Assembly: GCA_937928005.1 (NCBI GenBank)
Contig: CALFVD010000107.1
Location: 1 to 45,313 of the forward strand
DNA length: 45,313 nucleotides
Direction: 5' to 3'
DNA from: an uncultured Neomegalonema sp.
GTDB taxonomy: Bacteria; Pseudomonadota; Alphaproteobacteria; Rhodobacterales; Rhodobacteraceae
Below the pieces are notes generated by a model that saw nothing but the letters and a program-made list of their open reading frames with translations, was not told the DNA's origin and did not search any database. Every line of letters starts with the position of its first letter. Position 1 is the stretch's first letter. Both the position numbers and the translations under genes were made by a program. Below, piece after piece: positions 9,066 through 18,127 of this stretch.

Positions 9066-11957
9066 ATGGCAAAGAAGATGCTCATCGACACGACCCACCC
9101 GGAGGAAACCCGGGTTGTCGTGGCGGACGGACAGCGGCTCGATGAATTCGATTTCGAGTCGATCAACAAGAAACAACTCGCCGGGAATATCTATCTTGCA
9201 AAGGTGATGCGGGTGGAGCCGTCGCTCCAAGCCTGCTTCGTCGATTACGGTGGAAACCGCCACGGTTTCCTCGCATTCAGCGAGATCCACCCCGATTACT
9301 ACCAGATATCGGCCCGTGAGCGCGCCGCCCTTGTCGCTTCGCAGGAACGCGCCGCTGCCGCCGCCGAAGAGCGTGAGCGCAGTGATTCCGACGAGGAACG
9401 CAGCGATAGTACACGTGGTCGCCGGGGCCGCTCCCGCAACAGCGACCGCGACGACAAACGCGAGACAGGCTCACGCCGTACGGCCCGCCGGGTCCAGAAA
9501 CCGCGCGCCAATTCGTCCCGCTCCCGCAAACGCACCCGCGATGGCTCCTATATCGAGCGTGAGTTCCGCATTGGCGGCGGCGTGCGCGTGCGCGTCATCA
9601 ATCCCAATGACATGGTCGATCTCGACCTGTTAGAGCGTGAATTCTCCATCGGGGGCAGCATCCCCGTCCGCGTCCTGCGCCTGACCGATGAAGAACGCGG
9701 TATCGCCCCGGAAACCCCTATGGAGGAACCACAGGAGAATCCGCAGGACGATACACCAGACGAATCCGGCCCCGCCATGGCCGCCAGCGCCGATAACCTC
9801 GACAAGATCACATCCGATGATGCGCCCGTCGAAGTGCCCGAATCCATCGGCGGCATTGATGAATGGGAAGACACCCCCGCCCCCCGCATACGGATGCGCG
9901 ATTATAAAATTCAAGACGTCATCAAACGCCGCCAGATCATGCTCATCCAGATCAACAAGGAGGAGCGCGGCAATAAGGGTGCAGCCGTCACCACCTACCT
10001 CTCACTCGCGGGCCGCTACTGCGTTCTGATGCCCAACACCGCCAAGGGCGGCGGTATCTCGCGCAAGATCACCAATGCGCCCGACCGCAAACGCCTCAAG
10101 GAAATCGCAGGCGACCTCGAAGTGCCTAAAGGCATGGGCCTGATCATCCGCACGGCGGGTGCCCAGCGCACCGATGCCGAAATCCGCCGTGATTATGAAT
10201 ACCTGCTGCGCCAGTGGGACGCCGTGCGCACCCTGACCCTCGACAGCTATGCCCCGGCGGCGATCTACGAGGAAGGCAGTCTTATCAAGCGGTCAATCCG
10301 CGACCTCTACACCAAGGATATCGACGAGATCATCGTCGATGGCGAGACCGGCTATGCCGAAGCGCATGACTACATGCAGATGCTTATGCCAACCCACGCC
10401 AAGCATGTCCGCCTGCACAAAGGCCGCACGCCGCTATTCATTGAGCACAAGGTTGAAGACCAACTCGCCGCGATGTTCAACCCAACGGTTCAACTTAAAT
10501 CCGGCGGCTACATCGTCATCGGCGTAACCGAGGCATTGGTGGCGGTCGATGTGAACTCCGGGCGTTCGACCCGCGAATCTTCCATCGAAGATACCGCAAC
10601 CAAGACCAATCTAGAGGCCGCCGACGAGGTGGCGCGTCAGCTTCGTCTGCGCGATCTTGCGGGCCTGATCGTCATCGACTTCATTGACATGAACGAGCGG
10701 CGCAACAATGCCGCCGTTGAGCGCCGCATGAAAGACGCCCTCGCCAACGACCGCGCCCGTATTCAGGTGGGCCGCATCTCATCCTTTGGCCTGATGGAAA
10801 TGTCGCGCCAACGCCTGCGCCCCGGCATGATTGAGGCAACGACAAACCCTTGCCCCCATTGCCACGGCACGGGTCTGGTCCGTTCCGACGATACCCTCGC
10901 CCTCACCATCATACGCGAAATCGAGGAAGAAGGATTACGCAAATCCACCGCTCTGATCGAGGTCAAAGCCCCGGTCAGCGTTGCGAACTTCCTGCATAAC
11001 CACAAGCGCGACCGGGTGGTCGACATTGAGCAGCGATGCGGCATCCGCGTCGTAATTGAGGGCGACCCCGCCAAGGTCAGCCCCGATTTCGCCCTGACAA
11101 AGATGAAGATGGACGACGTGCCAGACCATCTACGCCCTGCAATCACGGTTGAATCCGCTACTGTCAGCATGGAAAGCGTCTATGCGGAAACTGATGAGGA
11201 CGAAGCGGAACCGCCTGAGCAGGGACAAGTCGAAGACGTCACTACCCGCGAGGCACCACGAGACAATAGCCGCCGCCGGGGGGGACGCCGCAGCGAACGC
11301 CACGATACCCGCTCTCACGATCCGCTACCTGTGCTCGACGCCGATAGCACCGACGACCCACGGGGGGGTGAGCCTTTCAATTATGCTGGTGACGCACAGG
11401 AAAACGAACGCGACAACAAGGATGGTCGCGGCAATTCCCGTCGCTCCCGCCGGGGAGGTCGCAAGCGCAATGGTCGCGCGAACGAAGAACCTCGCGAAAT
11501 GGGCGAAGCCGCCGCCTTGTCGATGCTAGCCGGACGCGACGCCCTCGACCGCGCCCTACCCGACATTTTCCGCAACGACGGCGCGATCATCGTGAAGGCC
11601 GATGCGCCCGCAAAACCTGTAGAGACGGTCAAACCCGAAGAAATCGAGAAAGTCGAGAAACCGGCGAAACCAAAACGCAAATCAACGCGCAAGCCCAAAG
11701 CCGCTCCCAAGGCAGAAGTCGTCGAGGATGCCCCCGCCGATACCAGCAGCGAAGAACGCGCGCAGGAAGCCGAAATCATCATCGAAGCGAAGGTAGAGGC
11801 AGAGCAGGTCGCCGCGCCGGAACCTGCTGCAAACGAACCTGCCGCAAAACCCGCCCCCAAAAAGGCGGCATCGAAGGCGAAACCAAAAGCCGAGCGCCCC
11901 ACGCCCACGCCGACCGACCCGAACAAGCCCAAACGTAGTGGCTGGTGGTCGCGCTAA
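9066..11957 (+). CDS. rne: Ribonuclease E (Rne/Rng family)
   Basis: The endoribonuclease that initiates mRNA decay and processes rRNA and tRNA precursors, and scaffolds the degradosome. The 963 residues begin with the S1 region (AGNIYLAKVMRVEPSLQACF). It is interrupted by a ~200-residue Arg/Glu/Ser-rich insertion, as in other alphaproteobacterial RNase E proteins. The catalytic region shows the magnesium-binding aspartates in VDVNSGRST and DFIDMNE and the zinc-link CPHCHGTG. From about residue 700 the tail is charged, Arg- and Lys/Ala/Pro-rich and low in complexity, the usual scaffold for partners and RNA. Inside the S1 insertion there is a short internal duplication (EREFRIGGGVRVRV and EREFSIGGSIPVRV). 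The start ATG at 9066 matches the conserved MAKKMLID. Confidence 0.96.
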   Translation: MAKKMLIDTTHPEETRVVVADGQRLDEFDFESINKKQLAGNIYLAKVMRVEPSLQACFVDYGGNRHGFLAFSEIHPDYYQISARERAALVASQERAAAAAEERERSDSDEERSDSTRGRRGRSRNSDRDDKRETGSRRTARRVQKPRANSSRSRKRTRDGSYIEREFRIGGGVRVRVINPNDMVDLDLLEREFSIGGSIPVRVLRLTDEERGIAPETPMEEPQENPQDDTPDESGPAMAASADNLDKITSDDAPVEVPESIGGIDEWEDTPAPRIRMRDYKIQDVIKRRQIMLIQINKEERGNKGAAVTTYLSLAGRYCVLMPNTAKGGGISRKITNAPDRKRLKEIAGDLEVPKGMGLIIRTAGAQRTDAEIRRDYEYLLRQWDAVRTLTLDSYAPAAIYEEGSLIKRSIRDLYTKDIDEIIVDGETGYAEAHDYMQMLMPTHAKHVRLHKGRTPLFIEHKVEDQLAAMFNPTVQLKSGGYIVIGVTEALVAVDVNSGRSTRESSIEDTATKTNLEAADEVARQLRLRDLAGLIVIDFIDMNERRNNAAVERRMKDALANDRARIQVGRISSFGLMEMSRQRLRPGMIEATTNPCPHCHGTGLVRSDDTLALTIIREIEEEGLRKSTALIEVKAPVSVANFLHNHKRDRVVDIEQRCGIRVVIEGDPAKVSPDFALTKMKMDDVPDHLRPAITVESATVSMESVYAETDEDEAEPPEQGQVEDVTTREAPRDNSRRRGGRRSERHDTRSHDPLPVLDADSTDDPRGGEPFNYAGDAQENERDNKDGRGNSRRSRRGGRKRNGRANEEPREMGEAAALSMLAGRDALDRALPDIFRNDGAIIVKADAPAKPVETVKPEEIEKVEKPAKPKRKSTRKPKAAPKAEVVEDAPADTSSEERAQEAEIIIEAKVEAEQVAAPEPAANEPAAKPAPKKAASKAKPKAERPTPTPTDPNKPKRSGWWSR

Positions 11958-11966
11958 CCCGATCCA

Positions 11967-11991
11967 CCCCGGCCCCGTAATGGAGCCGGGG
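11967..11991. repeat. Palindrome between rne and murC
   Basis: Arms CCCCGGC and GCCGGGG enclose an 11-base loop, 9 bases past the rne stop. It lacks a T-tract, so it is a weak terminator candidate at best, and resembles the other GC-rich palindromes in this half of the window. Confidence 0.45.
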
Positions 11992-12023
11992 CCACCCTCC
12001 CTTCCCTGATGCGAGACACGGCC

Positions 12024-13418
12024 ATGACCACCCAACCGGCGGATTTCGGACCCATCCATTTCATCGGCATCGGCGGTATCGGGATGAGCGGGATTGCCGA
12101 AGTCATGCTCAATCTGGGCTATACTGTTCAGGGGTCTGACCTACGCGAATCGCCCATCCTCGACCGCCTGCGCGGCATGGGCGCGACCATTACCGCGCGG
12201 CAAGCCCCTGAAAACCTTGGCGACGCGGCGGTCGTCGTCATCTCCTCGGCGATTAAAGATGGCAATGTCGAGCTGGACGCCGCACGCGGGCGCCGCCTGC
12301 CCATCGTTCGCCGTGCCGAGATGCTGGCCGAGTTGATGCGCCTCAAACTCAACGTCGCCGTCGCCGGAACCCACGGCAAGACCACCACCACCTCATTAGT
12401 TGCCGCCCTCTTGGATGCGGGCGGCATCGACCCGACCGTCATCAATGGTGGCATCATCCAATCCTACGGCTCCAATGCCCGCAAGGGCGAAGGCGAATGG
12501 ATGGTGGTCGAGGCCGATGAGAGCGACGGCACCTTCGTGCGCCTGCCCGCAACCATCGCCATCGTCACGAATATCGACCCCGAACACATGGAGCATTACG
12601 GCGATTTCGATGCCCTGCGTGCCGCGTTTCAGCGGTTTGTGGAGAACACACCCTTTTATGGCGCGGCCATCTGCTGCATCGACCATCCGGAAGTCCAAGC
12701 CTTAATCGGACGCGTAAAAGACCGCCGCATCGTCACCTATGGCCGCTCGCCACAGGCCGATGTACGCCTCGATAACCTACGTTTTGAGCAGGGCAAGGCC
12801 ATTTTCGATGTCGAAATCCGCACCGACCAAAGCATCCATATGCACGACCTTACCCTGCCAATGCCGGGCGAACACAATGTCCTCAACGCCCTCGCTGCCA
12901 TCGGCGTAGCCCGTCATATGGGCATCGACGAGGCGGGTATTCGGCGTGGACTGGCCGAATTCTCCGGCGTCAAACGCCGCTTTACCCATGTCGGTGACTG
13001 GAATGGCGTGCGTATTATTGATGATTACGGCCATCACCCTGTCGAGATCGCCGCCGTCCTCAAAGCCGCCCGCGCCAGCAGCGAGGGCCGTGTCATCGCC
13101 GTGCATCAACCGCACCGTTACACGCGCCTACACGACCTATTCGATGATTTCTGCACCTGCTTCAATGATGCCGATGTGGCCATCATCTCCGATGTTTTCG
13201 CAGCCGGAGAGACACCAATCGACGGCGCAGACCGCGACAGCCTGATCAGCGCAATGACCGACCGAGGCCACCGCCGCGCCCTGCCATTGGCCGATGAAGC
13301 CGCCCTACCCGCCCTGATCGCGGCGGAAGCGGAACCCGGCGATATCGTCGTCTGCCTCGGCGCAGGCACCATCACCGCATGGGCCAATGCCTTGCCGCAG
13401 GCATTGGCAGGACGGTAG
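12024..13418 (+). CDS. murC: UDP-N-acetylmuramate--L-alanine ligase
   Basis: Adds L-alanine to UDP-MurNAc in the cytoplasm using ATP, the first step in building the peptidoglycan stem peptide. From the ATG at 12024 it has 464 residues, normal for MurC. The N-terminal Rossmann motif [11 protein letters not shown] is at about 13-23, the ATP-binding P-loop GTHGKTTTT at 115-123, and the Mur central motif EADESDGTF follows. The C-terminal domain includes IDDYGHHP and HQPHRYTR. The ATG at 12009 is an alternative start; the later one gives the usual N-terminal length. It lies outside a division/cell-wall cluster, next to rne, and converges with the corrinoid-protein gene 4 bp away. Confidence 0.95.
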   Translation: MTTQPADFGPIHFIGIGGIGMSGIAEVMLNLGYTVQGSDLRESPILDRLRGMGATITARQAPENLGDAAVVVISSAIKDGNVELDAARGRRLPIVRRAEMLAELMRLKLNVAVAGTHGKTTTTSLVAALLDAGGIDPTVINGGIIQSYGSNARKGEGEWMVVEADESDGTFVRLPATIAIVTNIDPEHMEHYGDFDALRAAFQRFVENTPFYGAAICCIDHPEVQALIGRVKDRRIVTYGRSPQADVRLDNLRFEQGKAIFDVEIRTDQSIHMHDLTLPMPGEHNVLNALAAIGVARHMGIDEAGIRRGLAEFSGVKRRFTHVGDWNGVRIIDDYGHHPVEIAAVLKAARASSEGRVIAVHQPHRYTRLHDLFDDFCTCFNDADVAIISDVFAAGETPIDGADRDSLISAMTDRGHRRALPLADEAALPALIAAEAEPGDIVVCLGAGTITAWANALPQALAGR

Positions 13419-13422
13419 GGGC

Positions 13423-14127
13423 TTACCCAGCCTGCTGGTTATGCATCCGCTGGGCCATGTATTCCTTCGCCGTCTCGACCGCCACCGCCGCATCGCGGCA
13501 ATAGGCGTCGGCACCGATGGCCTTACCGAATTCCTCGTTCAGCGGCGCACCACCTACCAACACGACGTAGTTGTCGCGGATGCCCTTGGCCTTCATCTCG
13601 TCGATCACAACCTTCATATATGGCATCGTCGTTGTCAGAAGGGCCGACATGCCCAAGATATCAGCGTCTTCACGCTCAATCGCTTCGAGATAGTTCTCGA
13701 CCGGGTTATTGATGCCTAGATCGACCACGTCAAAGCCCGCGCCCTCCATCATCATCGAGACGAGATTCTTGCCGATATCGTGGATATCGCCCTTCACCGT
13801 GCCAATAACCATCTTGCCCTGCTTCGGCGCGCCCGTGGCGGCCAGCAATGGTTTGAGGATGCCCATACCCGCTTTCATCGCATTAGCGGCGAGCAGAACC
13901 TCAGGCACGAAAAGGATACCGTCACGGAAGTCAATTCCGACGATTCGCATCCCCTCCACCAAGGCCTCGGTTAACACCTTGTAGGGTGCCCAATCGCGGC
14001 CAAGCAGGATATTGACCCCTTCCATGATCTCGTCCTTGAGGCCATCGTAGAGATCGTCGTGCATCTGCTGCACCAATTCCTCATCGTTCAATTCGTTGAG
14101 GATGATATCGTCTTCTTCGTCGGACAT
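13423..14127 (-). CDS. Corrinoid (B12-binding) methyl-carrier protein
   Basis: A cobalamin-binding carrier that shuttles methyl groups between methyltransferases. The 234 residues have the two-part plan of MtbC/MetH cobalamin modules: a helical cap (about 15-90) and a Rossmann-like B12 domain. The cobalt-coordinating His116 sits in DIHDIGKN (114-121), and later there are GMSALLTTTMPYMK and VLVGGAPLN, which line the nucleotide tail. The start at 14127 has GGAG 7 bases upstream; an earlier in-frame start at 14169 is poorer. A homocysteine methyltransferase gene lacking its own B12 domain lies 1.7 kb away, so this may be the B12 subunit of a split methionine synthase. A role with methylamine or other methyl donors is also possible. 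Confidence 0.9.
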   Translation of the reverse strand: MSDEEDDIILNELNDEELVQQMHDDLYDGLKDEIMEGVNILLGRDWAPYKVLTEALVEGMRIVGIDFRDGILFVPEVLLAANAMKAGMGILKPLLAATGAPKQGKMVIGTVKGDIHDIGKNLVSMMMEGAGFDVVDLGINNPVENYLEAIEREDADILGMSALLTTTMPYMKVVIDEMKAKGIRDNYVVLVGGAPLNEEFGKAIGADAYCRDAAVAVETAKEYMAQRMHNQQAG

Positions 14128-14315
14128 GCTCGCTCCATCCGCATATCGGGCGCAAAGCGCGCCGCACACTAAAACGCTAGAATAGCCTGACCATAAAACT
14201 GTGCCATGCGCGACTCCTCATTGCTATAAATCGACCGATGATGCCATGATGCTTGGCGCACGCGATTAGGGCGTGTATCTGTTAACAAAGCGCACATGAC
14301 CGCGACGGAGATAGA

Positions 14316-14906
14316 ATGCCGCTCGACCGTGATAGCCTGACGATGGAGCGGTTGCGTCCAATCATCACATTCGTCATCATCATCTGGGTGGTCCAGTTCG
14401 CGAATTTCACGCTGGGCTACTGGCCAAACGACTGGTTTGGGCTGGAACCGCGCGATCCTAGTGGATTAATCGGCATCCCGTTCTCGCCCTTTCTGCATGC
14501 CGGATTTAAACATGCGGCGGCCAATACCGTGCCACTGCTGATGCTGGGCGGTATGGCGGCAATGGCTGCACCAAAACGCTTTATAGAAGCGACGCTGATC
14601 ATCGTACTGGTTGGTGGGGCGTTGGTGTGGCTGATAGCGAGGGGCGGAAACCGGGTGCATGTGGGCGCGAGTGGGTTGGTCTTTGGTTATCTGGGCTATG
14701 TCGTCGCCCTTGGGATCGTGGAACGCAGTTTCCGAACAATGTTCGCGGCGGCGGCGGCGGTGATGCTCTATGGTGGATTAATCATGGGCGTTTTGCCCAC
14801 GGACCATAGGATTTCGTGGGAATCACACCTGTTTGGTGCGCTGGCCGGTATCGCGGCGGCATGGATGCTACGCTCCGATAAAGGCGCAACACCGCACGTT
14901 ACCTAA
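14316..14906 (+). CDS. Rhomboid-family intramembrane serine protease
   Basis: A 196-residue membrane protein with about six hydrophobic segments and rhomboid catalytic features. These are HAGFKHAAANTVPL in the second segment (the conserved His and Asn), the nucleophile Ser119 in VGASGLVFG, and His171 in SWESHLFGALAG. Rhomboids cleave membrane-anchored substrates within the bilayer; the substrate here is unknown. GGAG lies 7 bases before the ATG at 14316. The stop codon TAA coincides with the first three bases of a MITE, and removing the MITE would restore the same stop, so the protein was probably not altered. Confidence 0.9.
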   Translation: MPLDRDSLTMERLRPIITFVIIIWVVQFANFTLGYWPNDWFGLEPRDPSGLIGIPFSPFLHAGFKHAAANTVPLLMLGGMAAMAAPKRFIEATLIIVLVGGALVWLIARGGNRVHVGASGLVFGYLGYVVALGIVERSFRTMFAAAAAVMLYGGLIMGVLPTDHRISWESHLFGALAGIAAAWMLRSDKGATPHVT

Positions 14907-15089
14907 AGCGAATTGCGATTATCCTGAATCACTAAAGCGAATTGCGCAAACGTTGAGCCACAAAGCATCAGGTTTCACGCGAGTCTTGGCGGGAAACCTG
15001 ATTCAATAAATGCGCAAATCGCTATAAGCGCCGTGTTTCGCGCAACTCTTGGCGCGAGACATCGCTCAGGGTTATCGCAAATGGCTGTA
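14904..15089 (+). mobile_element. MITE type 1, copy B (outer), interrupted by another MITE
   Basis: The left part (14904-14932) matches the type 1 start TAAAGCGAATTGCGATTATC and the right part (15027-15089) matches the remainder of the element, ending CGCAAATGGCTGTA. Between them sits a complete type 2 element. Joining the two parts gives a type 1 unit of about 94 bp. The inner arms differ from other copies (CCGTGTTTCGCGC and GGCGCGAGACATCG) yet still pair for most of their length. The deduced empty target is ACCTAATCGCC, consistent with TA insertion. Confidence 0.85.
14933..15026 (+). mobile_element. MITE type 2, inserted within copy B
   Basis: A 94-bp unit with the same terminal repeats as type 1 (TAAAGCGAATTGCG and CGCAAATCGCTATA) but a different interior: ATCAGGTTTCACGC pairs with GCGGGAAACCTGAT. 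Both ends abut TA, and removing one TA plus the element restores an intact type 1 sequence (GAATCACTAAGCGCC, compare GAATCACCAAGCGCC in copy E). The relative order of insertion is therefore clear: type 2 came second. A diverged type 2 copy is at 44874. Confidence 0.85.
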
Positions 15090-15151
15090 ATCGCCTTTCT
15101 GTGGCCATGGAAACGCGGCAACGATGGGTTTTCCGTGTCGAGGCATTCTCC

Positions 15152-15844
15152 ATGATCCGCATTCTCGCCCTCCTCGCTCTGATAATTCCTGCGCCACTGG
15201 CTGCACAGGACCAGGCCGTTTCAACAGCAACCATGACGATGACCGGCACCGCGCGTGTGACGGCTGAACCAGATAGCGCCACCTTGCATGCCGTTATCGC
15301 CGCCTCTGACCCCAATGCGCAAAAAGCCCTATCCATCGTGAAAGCCCGCATTGCCAATCTTTCAAAAGCTTTGGCACCATTCGGGGCGGTCAAGGCCAGC
15401 CGTATCGTTATCGGGCAGAACCGGGAAAAGGGTAAGCGGTTGCTAGGAAGCGATGATGCAACGTATTTTGCACGCAGCAACTTGGCCCTAACGCTCACCG
15501 ATCAATCGCGTGAAGCACCCGCACTCGACGTATTTGGCGCGGGCAGCATCACAGGGGTTGTTACTTTTGAATACAATGTCGCTGACCACGCGCCTTTGCA
15601 AAAGCAAGCGAGAGAAGAGGCGGTAGCCGACGCGATTGAGCGCGCCCAAACTTATGCAACCGCCGCAAACCTGACCCTCGGCCCGATCCTGTACATTGAG
15701 GAAACACAGCAAAACAGCACGGGCCAACATCAGGGGACGCCGTATAACCGCAAAGGCTCTTTGGCTTACGGCAAGGGATGGACTGCTGGTCCGACCGCAA
15801 TTTCGGTATCCGTGGCCGTTACGATTAAGTGGCGCGTCGAGTAG
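15152..15844 (+). CDS. SIMPL-domain (DUF541) exported protein
   Basis: From the ATG at 15152 the protein has 230 residues with a clear signal peptide (hydrophobic ALLALIIPAPLAAQ, cleavage probably after AAQ or LAA). The body fits the SIMPL/DUF541 family: an initial beta segment MTMTGTARVTAEPDSATLHA, FEYNVAD in the middle and a C-terminal TAISVSVAVTIKWRVE. Members are periplasmic or outer-membrane associated and of unclear biochemical role. GAGG lies about 10 bases before the start. Its upstream region is made of MITE sequence, so its promoter may lie within or beyond the inserted elements. It converges with the methyltransferase gene with one base between stops. Confidence 0.85.
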   Translation: MIRILALLALIIPAPLAAQDQAVSTATMTMTGTARVTAEPDSATLHAVIAASDPNAQKALSIVKARIANLSKALAPFGAVKASRIVIGQNREKGKRLLGSDDATYFARSNLALTLTDQSREAPALDVFGAGSITGVVTFEYNVADHAPLQKQAREEAVADAIERAQTYATAANLTLGPILYIEETQQNSTGQHQGTPYNRKGSLAYGKGWTAGPTAISVSVAVTIKWRVE

Positions 15845-15845
15845 A

Positions 15846-16859
15846 TCAGCCTCGCCGTCGACTCTTTCGCTCACGCTTGGGCGGCGCGGTATCGCCGGTG
15901 CCATCATCCGCAGATGAAAAATCGCCCAAAGCCTCGCGGATGGTATCGAGACTGGGGCGCTCGCCGGGGGTATGCGCCTCCAATGCTGCGCGCATTGCCA
16001 CGAGATGCGGGTTGCGCGTACCACAGCATCCCCCGATCAACCGCGCCCCGGAATCGCGGGCCAGTCTGGCATATTCAGCCATAGTTTCGGGCGTGCCGTC
16101 ATATTCGATGGCTCCATCGACATATTTCGGAATGCCCGCATTTGCCTTGGCGATGACGATCCCATCGGGGGCCGCTTCGGTTAGCCCCAGCACGGTGCGT
16201 AGCAGGTCGGGCGCGCCCGTACCGCAATTCGCGCCAAAGGCAACCGGCTTCGTGGCAAAGCGATCCTGCATTTCGGCATAGGCCGAGGATGTGACGCCCA
16301 TCATCGTGCGGCCCGCACTATCAAAACTCAATGTTCCACAGAGCGGCGCACCGATGTTTGCAGCGGCTTCGGTAATCGCCGCCATTTCTTCCTCCGACGA
16401 AATCGTCTCAGCCCAGAGAATATCAGCCCCGCCCTCCATCAACGCTTTGCCTTGTTCCTCGAAGGCGGCGACGGCATCGGCGTGGGATAGCGGCCCTACC
16501 GGCTCCAGCAACTCGCCCGTCGGGCCCATCGACCCGGCAACGATGATCTCACGGTCGCAGGCATCGGCGACTTCACGGGCGATTTCGGCGGCGCGCTTGT
16601 TGATCTCATGCACCCGGTCTTGCCCGTTATGCAGCTTGAGCCGATAGGCGGTGCCGCCAAAGCTGTTTGTGAGAATCACATCGGAGCCACTATCCACAAA
16701 CCCTTGATGCAGCGCGCGAATCCGGTCGGGATGGTCGAAATTCCAAAATTCCGGCGCGTCCCCCGCCTCCAACCCCATCGCAAAGAGATTTGTGCCCGTT
16801 GCCCCATCGAGCAACAACCAGTCACGGGTTTCGAGCAATTCGGTGAGACGATTGGGCAT
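15846..16859 (-). CDS. bmt: Homocysteine S-methyltransferase (betaine--homocysteine methyltransferase type)
   Basis: Transfers a methyl group to homocysteine to make methionine. The 337 residues form one TIM-barrel Hcy-methyltransferase domain, starting LLLDGATGTNLFAMG. The zinc/thiol-binding cysteines are Cys212 (GANCGTG) and Cys278-Cys279 (GGCCGT). The tail beyond about 310 is charged and Arg/Lys-rich. It lacks the folate, B12 and reactivation domains of a full MetH. A separate corrinoid protein is encoded 1.7 kb away, so the true donor could be methyl-corrinoid rather than betaine. GGAGG lies 7 bases before the start. A small RHH gene and an SseB-like gene lie upstream in the same direction. 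Confidence 0.9.
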   Translation of the reverse strand: MPNRLTELLETRDWLLLDGATGTNLFAMGLEAGDAPEFWNFDHPDRIRALHQGFVDSGSDVILTNSFGGTAYRLKLHNGQDRVHEINKRAAEIAREVADACDREIIVAGSMGPTGELLEPVGPLSHADAVAAFEEQGKALMEGGADILWAETISSEEEMAAITEAAANIGAPLCGTLSFDSAGRTMMGVTSSAYAEMQDRFATKPVAFGANCGTGAPDLLRTVLGLTEAAPDGIVIAKANAGIPKYVDGAIEYDGTPETMAEYARLARDSGARLIGGCCGTRNPHLVAMRAALEAHTPGERPSLDTIREALGDFSSADDGTGDTAPPKRERKSRRRG

Positions 16860-16903
16860 GGCTGCCTCCGAGTGCGAAAGAATGATATAAAAAAGTCCTT
16901 ATA

Positions 16904-17143
16904 TCACTCCAGTGCATCACGCAAGCGAGCCTGCAAATCCTCCAAGACATGTAGGCGGATGGCGGCGGAGAGATTGACCTCCCCTTCCATCGTGTCGATC
17001 CGGTCGGCATCGATCCGCTCGGCAAGGGCGCTAACCGACAGACCTTGGCGCTCGGCACATCGTTGAAATGCGCGCCAAAACTGCGGCTCAAGCGAAATAC
17101 TCGTACGATGCCCTGCGAGGGTGAGGGAATGTTTGCGATTCAT
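16904..17143 (-). CDS. Ribbon-helix-helix domain protein
   Basis: A 79-residue protein. The N-terminal strand SLTLAGHRTSISLEPQFW followed by two predicted helices with GLSVSALAERID matches the RHH_4-type ribbon-helix-helix family, which usually binds DNA as a dimer. AAGGGAT lies just before the ATG at 17143. It sits between the SseB-like gene (26 bp upstream) and the methyltransferase gene (44 bp downstream), so the three may be co-transcribed. Whether it regulates them is unknown. Confidence 0.8.
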   Translation of the reverse strand: MNRKHSLTLAGHRTSISLEPQFWRAFQRCAERQGLSVSALAERIDADRIDTMEGEVNLSAAIRLHVLEDLQARLRDALE

Positions 17144-17169
17144 ATGATCCCTTACCCATTGCCCCCCAG

Positions 17170-17979
17170 TTAGTGAATCGAGCCAACCTGAACCACGGGC
17201 AGATTGAGGCCCACCTTGCGCGCCTTTTCCATCAGTGGACTTGTCGCGCTGAGCAGCGCAACCTCCACCGGGCGCACGCCATCAAAAGCACCGCGCGCGG
17301 TTTCGGCCAAGGCTTCGGCCACCGCATTCGCATCCGCCAGACCAGCCTGACTGGCCGCAACCCCGAGCACGACCCGGCGCTCCGCCTCATCCTGCCCTGC
17401 ATCGATACCGAGACTGAAGAATACCGCCTCGTCAATTTCCCGGCGTAACCCCGCAATCCGCGCCGCAATCCGCGCAACGATCTCAGGCTCCATCTTAGGC
17501 GGAGCTGTCACTTCCAGCGACGCCCCGGCGGCAATCTCATCCGTTTCCGGCTCCTCGACCGCGCGTTCATGCAACCACGTCACCATCTCGACGGGAATCA
17601 CGACCGATGAAGGCGCAACGCCAATATTCAGCGCGACCTGCTGTTCCCCCTCGAACATCGCAAAGAGCTGTCGCCCGGTCAGGCCCACGTAATCAATGGG
17701 CGAATCTGTCCATGTCGCCAACCGTTCCTCGGTGTCGAAAATCAATAACGTTGGTGCGTCCTCGACCTCGTAGAAAATTGGTTCAATGGAACTGGCATCC
17801 GCATCCGAATGATTGCCATCATCATCATAAGCCCCGTCGATGGGCAGGAAAATCGTCGCCGCAAACAGCGCATCGTAGAAGCCAGCGGTCTCTTCTGGAT
17901 CATTGCGCGCGCGCTCGAAGGCAAGATCGAGGGGGGTCTCGATAGAAGGGGCGAGGGGCGCGTCGTCGTCGTCTTCCAT
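17170..17979 (-). CDS. SseB-like protein
   Basis: An acidic soluble protein of 269 residues from the ATG at 17979, which has GGAAGA about 10 bases upstream. The order of segments resembles SseB-family proteins: TPLDLAFERARNDPEETAGF, then a segment around LLIFDTEERLATW and GRQLFAMFEG with hydrophobic strands, then a C-terminal domain around GLRREIDEAVFFSLG. In E. coli SseB is linked to serine sensitivity, but its mechanism is unknown, so this is a family label only. Longer in-frame starts exist at 18030 and 18048. It diverges from maeB. Confidence 0.7.
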   Translation of the reverse strand: MEDDDDAPLAPSIETPLDLAFERARNDPEETAGFYDALFAATIFLPIDGAYDDDGNHSDADASSIEPIFYEVEDAPTLLIFDTEERLATWTDSPIDYVGLTGRQLFAMFEGEQQVALNIGVAPSSVVIPVEMVTWLHERAVEEPETDEIAAGASLEVTAPPKMEPEIVARIAARIAGLRREIDEAVFFSLGIDAGQDEAERRVVLGVAASQAGLADANAVAEALAETARGAFDGVRPVEVALLSATSPLMEKARKVGLNLPVVQVGSIH

Positions 17980-18127
17980 AGTCAAGGTCTTCCATAAGCG
18001 GGTATCAATGCATCGGTTTGGATCAGGCATCGCGTGCAAATGACGCATTTGTCAAAGGAAATGCATTCCTTGCACAGTTTTCACGTTAAGGTGCAGCAAA
18101 ACACCGTGTTGTTAAGGGGAGTAAAAC

